Positions 59,323-64,000 of a DNA stretch of 64,000 nucleotides are shown piece after piece. Both the position numbers and the translations under genes were made by a program. A model generated the notes under the pieces. The model ran no database searches, was not told the origin of the DNA, and saw nothing but the letters and a program-made list of their open reading frames with translations. This DNA comes from Pseudomonas sp. KNUC1026 (lineage in GTDB: Bacteria; Pseudomonadota; Gammaproteobacteria; Pseudomonadales; Pseudomonadaceae). Where the stretch lies: contig NZ_CP087138.1 in NCBI RefSeq assembly GCF_021650705.1, forward strand, positions 3,224,001-3,288,000. The letters run 5' to 3'. Every line of letters starts with the position of its first letter. Position 1 is the first letter of the stretch.

Positions 59323-60657
59323 ATGACTCGTACTCCACTGGCTGCGGCCAGCTTGCTGGCCATCGCTGTCGCACTCAGCGGCTGCGGCGACAACAAGGAC
59401 ACCAGCAAACCCGCGGCGCAAGCGCCAGCTCCCGCTTTAGCGCCCGCCAGCACTCCTGCGGCAGCGCTTGCCGAGGCGAGCAGCAAGGCGGTGGTGGCGC
59501 ATTACGCCGAAATGGTCCACGCAGTATTCAGCGACTCGCTGACCGGCGCGCAAAAGTTGCAGGCCGCCATCGACGCCTTCCTCGCCAGCCCCACCGATGC
59601 CACATTGAAAGCCGCGCGCCAGGCCTGGATCGACGCCCGCCCGGCTTACCTGCAGAGCGAAGTGTTCCGCTTCGGCAACACGATCATCGATGACTGGGAG
59701 GGCCAGGTGAATGCCTGGCCATTGGACGAGGGCTTGATCGACTACGTCGACGAGCATTACGAACAGGCCCTTGGCAACCCGGCCGGCAAAGCCAACATCA
59801 TCGCCAACACGAAGGTCCAGGTCGGCGAGGACACACTCGACGTCAGCCAGATCACTCCCGAGCTGCTGGCCAGCCTCAATGAAGTGGGCGGTTCGGAGGC
59901 CAACGTCGCCACCGGTTACCACGCCATCGAGTTCCTGCTCTGGGGCCAGGACCTCAATGGCACCGGCCCCGGCGCGGGCAACCGACCGGCTTCCGATTAC
60001 CTGCAAGGCGCCGGTGCCACTGGCGGGCACAACGATCGCCGCCGCGATTACCTCAAGGCCGTGACCCAGCTGCTGATCACCGACCTTGAAGAAATGGTCG
60101 GGCAGTGGGCACCGGGCAAAACCGACAACTATCGCGCCACCCTGCTGGCAGAACCCGCCGATGCGGGCCTGCGCAAGATGCTTTTCGGCATGGGCAGCCT
60201 GTCGCTGGGCGAGCTGGCCGGTGAACGCATGAAGGTGGCGCTGGAAGCCAATTCGCCGGAAGACGAACACGACTGCTTCAGCGATAACACCCACAACTCC
60301 GAGTTCTGGAACGCCAAGGGCATCCGCAACGTTTACCTGGGCGAATACACTCGCCTGGACGGCAGCAAGCTGGCCGGCCCGAGCCTGTCGCAACTGGTGG
60401 CCAAGGTCGATGCAGGCACCGACGCTGCGCTCAAGGCAGACCTGGCCGACACCGAGGCCAAGATGCAGGTGCTGGTGGACAAAGCCAACCAGGGCGAGCA
60501 CTTCGACCAATTGATCGCACCTGGCAACACCGCAGGCAACCAGGTGGTGCGCGATGCCATCGCCGCGCTGGTCAAGCAGACCGGTGCCATCGAACAGGCC
60601 GCCGGCAAGCTGGGCATCAGCGACCTGAACCCTGACACCGCCGACCATACGTTCTGA
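59323..60657 (+). CDS. Imelysin-family lipoprotein (iron-regulated)
   Basis: A 444-residue protein with a lipoprotein signal (lipobox LSGC near residue 20), an Ala/Pro linker and two imelysin repeats. The first has WIDARPAYLQSEVFRFGN and the GxHxxE motif as TGYHAIEFLLWGQDLNG. The second has SPEDEHDCFSDNTHNSEFWN. It is homologous to PA4370 (IcmP) of P. aeruginosa and, like it, belongs to a conserved block near bifA. It likely binds iron or haem at the cell surface or in the periplasm; true peptidase activity is doubtful. The start at 59323 was chosen over 59308 because AGGA precedes it. Confidence 0.88.
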   Translation: MTRTPLAAASLLAIAVALSGCGDNKDTSKPAAQAPAPALAPASTPAAALAEASSKAVVAHYAEMVHAVFSDSLTGAQKLQAAIDAFLASPTDATLKAARQAWIDARPAYLQSEVFRFGNTIIDDWEGQVNAWPLDEGLIDYVDEHYEQALGNPAGKANIIANTKVQVGEDTLDVSQITPELLASLNEVGGSEANVATGYHAIEFLLWGQDLNGTGPGAGNRPASDYLQGAGATGGHNDRRRDYLKAVTQLLITDLEEMVGQWAPGKTDNYRATLLAEPADAGLRKMLFGMGSLSLGELAGERMKVALEANSPEDEHDCFSDNTHNSEFWNAKGIRNVYLGEYTRLDGSKLAGPSLSQLVAKVDAGTDAALKADLADTEAKMQVLVDKANQGEHFDQLIAPGNTAGNQVVRDAIAALVKQTGAIEQAAGKLGISDLNPDTADHTF

Positions 60658-60662
60658 GGCCT

Positions 60663-60691
60663 GGCCCGCTCTTACGGGGCGGGCCGTTTTT
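60663..60691 (+). terminator. Terminator-like hairpin inside the imelysin operon
   Basis: GGCCCGC / GCGGGCC with a 9-base loop is followed by GTTTTT, five bases after the first gene stop and just before the ATG of the next gene. It probably reduces readthrough, so the first imelysin is made in excess. Confidence 0.75.
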
Positions 60692-60697
60692 ACCTTC

Positions 60698-62117
60698 ATG
60701 CTCCGATTGCGCCTTTGCTGGCCAGCCCTGTGGCTGGCCCTTTATCAAGCGGCTGCGACCAGGCCCCGCCGACGAACGTCGTGCAGCCGGGTGAAACACG
60801 CCCGGGCGGTGCTGCCACGGTGCCGCGCAGTGGCCGCCATGGCTTTTCATTACCAGCGGCCAACCTCAGCCCCGAGCAACGAGTCGATTTCAGCGTGGGC
60901 CGTTCCTTTTCCGCAACCCCTGGGTGATCGCGCCGTCCACCACCACAGCGCGTGATGGCCTGGGGCCTCTGTACAACGCAAACGCTTGCCAGGCCTGCCA
61001 CCTGCGCAATGGCCGCGGCCATCCGCCGGAGCCAGATGCGCTCAATGCGGTGTCGATGCTGGTGCGCCTGTCCATCCCGGCCGGAGCCGGAAGCAGCGGC
61101 ACGCTGCGCACCCAGGGCGTTGAGCCAGAGCCTGTCTACGGAACTCAGTTGCAGGACCAGGCCATTCCGGGCGTGCCGCCGGAGGGCCGCGTGCGGGTCA
61201 ACTACCGCGAGCACAGCGTGCGTTTTGCCGACGGTTTCGAAGTGCGCTTGCGAACGCCAGAACTGATCATCGATCGCTTGGGCTATGGCCCGCTGCACCC
61301 CGCCACACAGTTTTCGGCACGCGTCGCGCCGCCGATGATCGGCCTGGGCCTGTTGGAAGCGATCCCCGAGGCCAGCCTGCTGGCCCAGGCCGCTCGCCAG
61401 CCGGCGCTTGGCCTGAGCGGGCGGCCCAATTACGTATGGGATAGCGCCAAGGCCCGAACAGTGCTCGGCCGCTTCGGCTGGAAAGCCGCACAACCCAGCC
61501 TGGATCAGCAGAACGCCCACGCTGCGCTTTCGGACATGGGCCTGAGCAGTTCGCTGCTGCCGGCGCAGAATTGCACGCCCGCCCAAACCGCCTGCCTGCA
61601 GGCTGCCAACGGCAATGGCCTGGAAGGTGAAGGCGAGGTAAGCGACAACATCCGCCGGCTGATGCTGTTCTACACGCGCCACCTGGGCGTGCCGGGCCGC
61701 CCCGCCGCTGCCGACCCGCAAGTGCTCGAAGGCAAGCGCCTGTTCCACCAGGCCGGCTGCCAGGGCTGCCACGTGCCCAGCTGGGTGACTGCCAACGACG
61801 CCGCCGAGCCATCGCTGGCCGGCCAAACCCTCTGGCCCTACACCGACCTGTTGCTGCATGACATGGGCGAGGGCCTGGCCGATGGCCGCGGCGAGCTCCA
61901 GGCCGGCCCACGTGATTGGCGCACCGCGCCGCTGTGGGGGCTGGGCCTGACGCGCGCGGTCAGCGGCCACTCTCAACTGCTGCACGACGGGCGTGCCCGC
62001 GACCCGCTTGAAGCCGTGCTCTGGCATGGCGGCGAAGCCGAGCCGGCACGCCAGCAAGTACTGACTTTCGATGCCCGCCAGCGCGCCGCGCTGCTGGCCT
62101 TTCTCGACTCACTGTGA
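60698..62117 (+). pseudogene. Di-haem thiol oxidoreductase-like lipoprotein (DUF1111), two frameshifts
   Basis: The assembled 473 residues have a lipobox (LSSGC) near residue 20, an N-terminal haem site CQACH (NANACQACHLRNGRG) and a C-terminal haem site CQGCH (AGCQGCHVPSW). The family ending RRWRTAPLWGLG-like DWRTAPLWGLGLT and LLHDGRARDPLEAVLWHGGE is present. Breaks are at T-runs 60739-60741 and 60907-60910, each one T short. It is a cytochrome c peroxidase-like protein in an imelysin operon, possibly oxidising or reducing iron or protein thiols in the periplasm. Confidence 0.87.
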
Positions 62118-62137
62118 AGCCCTTGGGAGCTTTTGCC

Positions 62138-63198
62138 ATGTTTCGCCCCAAACTCTTGTTCACCAGCCTTGCAGCCCTGGCGTTGGGTGCCTGCACCCCG
62201 CAGGATCGCCAGGCCAGCACCAGCGCAGCCTTGGCCAAGCAGGTGATCCTGCCCGGCTACAGCCAGTGGCTGGCGGCCGACCGCCAACTGGCTGCCAGCG
62301 CCCTGGCCTTTTGCGAAGGCCGCGAAGACCTCGCCAAGGCCCGCGCCGACTTTCTTGCGGCCCAGCGCGCCTGGGCCGCGCTGCAACCGATGCTGGTCGG
62401 CCCGCTGGCGGAAGGCAACCGCACCTGGGCAGTGCAGTTCTGGCCCGACAAGAAAAACCTGGTGGGCCGCCAGGTCGAGCAACTGCTCGCCAGTGGCAAG
62501 CCCGTCGACGCCGCCAGCCTGGCTCAGGGCAGCGTGGTGATACAGGGCCTCTCGGCCTACGAATACATCCTCTATGACAGCCAGCCCGAGCTGGCAGGCG
62601 CTGCACAAAAGGCCCGCTATTGCCCCTTGCTGATCGCCATCGGCGAGCGCCAGCACGCCTTGGCCGAGGACATCCTCGGCGCCTGGAATCGCCAGGGCGG
62701 CATGCTCGCGCAGCTCACCCAGTTCCCCAACGAGCGCTACGCCGATGCCCATGAGGCCTTGGCCGACCTGCTGCGCGCGCAGGTCACCGCGCTCGACACC
62801 CTGAAGAAAAACTCGGCGCGCCCATGGGCCGGCAAACCAAAGGTGTCGCCCAGCCGTATCAGGCCGAGGCCTGGCGCAGCGACGCCTCGCTGGCCAGTTT
62901 GCGCGCCAGCCTGGAGGCCGCCAGAACGGTGTGGGACGGGGTCGACGGCCAGGGTTTCAAGGGTTTGCTGCCCAAGGAGCACAAAGCGGTGGCCGAGCGT
63001 ATCGATAACGCTTACGCCGCCACGCTTTCGCTGCTCGAACCCGATCAGCGGCTATCGGCCATGCTGCAGACGCCTGAAGGCCAGGAGCAACTCAAACGCC
63101 TGTACGACAGCCTCAACAGCGTCCATCGCCTGCATGAAGGCGAGCTGGCCCGCGCCTTGGGCATTCAATTGGGCTTCAACGCCAACGACGGGGACTGA
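62138..63198 (+). pseudogene. Second imelysin-family lipoprotein, one-base frameshift
   Basis: The assembled 353 residues start MFRPKLLFTSLAALALGAC (lipobox LGAC). They include WPDKKNLVGRQVEQLL, the imelysin segment GSVVIQGLSAYEYILYD and, after the break, LKRLYDSLNSVHRLHEGELA. One A is missing in the A-run near 62806-62812; restoring it gives LKKKLGAPMGRQTKG. The ATG at 62138 follows GGGAG and is preferred over a GTG overlapping the previous stop. It is shorter and divergent from the first imelysin; together they flank the di-haem protein. Confidence 0.86.
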
Positions 63199-63200
63199 CC

Positions 63201-64000
63201 ATGGCCGTGCGAGACCTGCTGAGCGCCGCCTGTAGCCTGGCTGGGCGTTTGCTGCCGGGGCGAGGCGGGCGTGCGCCGCTGCTGCTGTCGGCGCGTGATG
63301 ATGCCCAGGGCCGGCATTACGCCGTCGCATGCCGGCTGGATGGTCGCGTGCTGTTCGCAACCGAAGTGCCACTGCGCTGCCACGCGGTGATCGACCACCC
63401 CCACCTGCCAGTGGCGTTGTGGGTGGCCCGCCGCCCTGGCCGCGAGAGCTACCTGATCGACCTGCGCAACGGCCGCCTGCTCCAGCGGCTGCGCACACCG
63501 CCCGAGCGGCACTTTTACGGCCACGCAGTGCTTCACAAAAGCGGCGAATGGCTCTACGCCACCGAAAACGACACCCGCGACCCTGGCCGCGGAGTATTGG
63601 GAATCTACCGCTTCGAGGCCAAGGGGCTGACGCGCGAGGGCGAAATGCCCACCCACGGCATAGGCCCGCATGAGGTCGCCTGGCTGCCAGGCGGCGAAAC
63701 CCTGGTGATCGCCAACGGCGGCATCCGCACCGAGGCCGAGAGCCGGGTGGAGATGAACCTGGAGGCGATGGAACCCAGCCTGGTGCTGATGCAGCGCGAC
63801 GGGCTGCTGCTGTCGCGGGAAGTGCTGGCGCAACCGATGAACAGCATTCGCCACCTGGCGATCGCCAACGACGGGACGATCCTGGCCTGCCAGCAATACA
63901 TGGGGGCAGCGAGCGACCTTGCGCCCTTGCTGGCGATCAAACGCCCCGGCCAGGCTTTCGAAGCGTTTCCGGTAGCCGAGGCACAACTGCGCAACATGGC
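63201..64000 (+). CDS. DUF1513 domain-containing protein, cut by the right edge
   Basis: The first 266 residues are present, running off the window without a stop: MAVRDLLSAACSLAGRLL, then ATEVPLRCHAVIDHP, ERHFYGHAVLHKSGEWLYAT, ENDTRDPGRGVLGIYRFEA, MPTHGIGPHEVAWLPGGETLVIANGGI and MNSIRHLAIANDGTILACQQY. This is a seven-bladed propeller-like protein of the DUF1513 family, the usual last gene of the imelysin-DUF1111-imelysin cluster. An export signal is weak; a Tat-type leader is common in the family but not clear here. Confidence 0.88.
   Translation, partial: MAVRDLLSAACSLAGRLLPGRGGRAPLLLSARDDAQGRHYAVACRLDGRVLFATEVPLRCHAVIDHPHLPVALWVARRPGRESYLIDLRNGRLLQRLRTPPERHFYGHAVLHKSGEWLYATENDTRDPGRGVLGIYRFEAKGLTREGEMPTHGIGPHEVAWLPGGETLVIANGGIRTEAESRVEMNLEAMEPSLVLMQRDGLLLSREVLAQPMNSIRHLAIANDGTILACQQYMGAASDLAPLLAIKRPGQAFEAFPVAEAQLRNM

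Noticed and set aside
59437..62057. Long minus-strand frames (420 and 453 residues) opposite the imelysin and DUF1111 genes
   Set aside because: Antisense shadows of high-GC coding sequence; the plus strand carries the recognisable motifs.

Overview
The window is GC-rich, densely coded DNA from a fluorescent pseudomonad, most likely of the Pseudomonas putida group. This rests on the gene sets and their order: aotJQMOP-argR next to acsA; argP, argO, sodB and bifA together; a pobA-pobR-pcaK block; XenB-type reductase; olsBA; and a Pseudomonas-type dermonecrotic-toxin protein. No rRNA, tRNA, CRISPR array or insertion sequence was seen.

Layout. Positions 1-4400 hold an ArgR operator cluster (probably for a leftward gene outside the window) and a yjfIJKLMC-like cluster (PspA homologue, DUF350 membrane protein, glutathionylspermidine-synthase-like ATP-grasp enzyme). 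Positions 4558-9800 are the arginine/ornithine uptake operon aotJQMOP-argR with its ArgR operator. Positions 9868-11829 are acsA. Positions 12201-16954 hold a DUF2790 protein and a 1,464-residue dermonecrotic-toxin-like protein ending in a deaminase-like domain. Positions 17066-33503 are mostly core genes: an MFS exporter, arfB, aroP, rluB, scpBA, yciO, rnm, yciB, yciI, a CpxRA-like system with a CpxP-like protein, tam, glpQ, a SIR2-like DUF4917 protein and a methyltransferase. Positions 33662-41059 carry bglX, a DctB/DctD-type pair, a sigma-54 promoter, kgtP and an MgtC-like gene. Positions 41217-48273 carry olsBA, acpH, an ArsR regulator with xenB, a TonB-dependent receptor and a coiled-coil membrane protein. 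Positions 48335-54066 carry an epimerase remnant, argP/argO, sodB and bifA. Positions 54242-55392 are a lower-GC two-gene islet (2TM-GAF protein plus a 70-residue protein). Positions 55504-59193 are pcaK-pobR-pobA. The right end is a Fur-type operon of two imelysin lipoproteins, a di-haem DUF1111 protein and a DUF1513 protein.

Themes. Arginine and ornithine recur: ArgR-controlled uptake, ArgP/ArgO export and OlsB, which uses ornithine. Envelope stress recurs as well (YjfJ, CpxRA). Iron appears in the TonB receptor and the imelysin operon.

A caution governs the whole annotation. At least nineteen one-base frameshifts, plus four or more in one gene, break otherwise full-length conserved genes. 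Most are single-base deletions and several lie in homopolymer runs. This looks like uncorrected long-read error rather than gene decay, so the entries typed 'pseudogene' should be read as probably intact genes unless stated otherwise.
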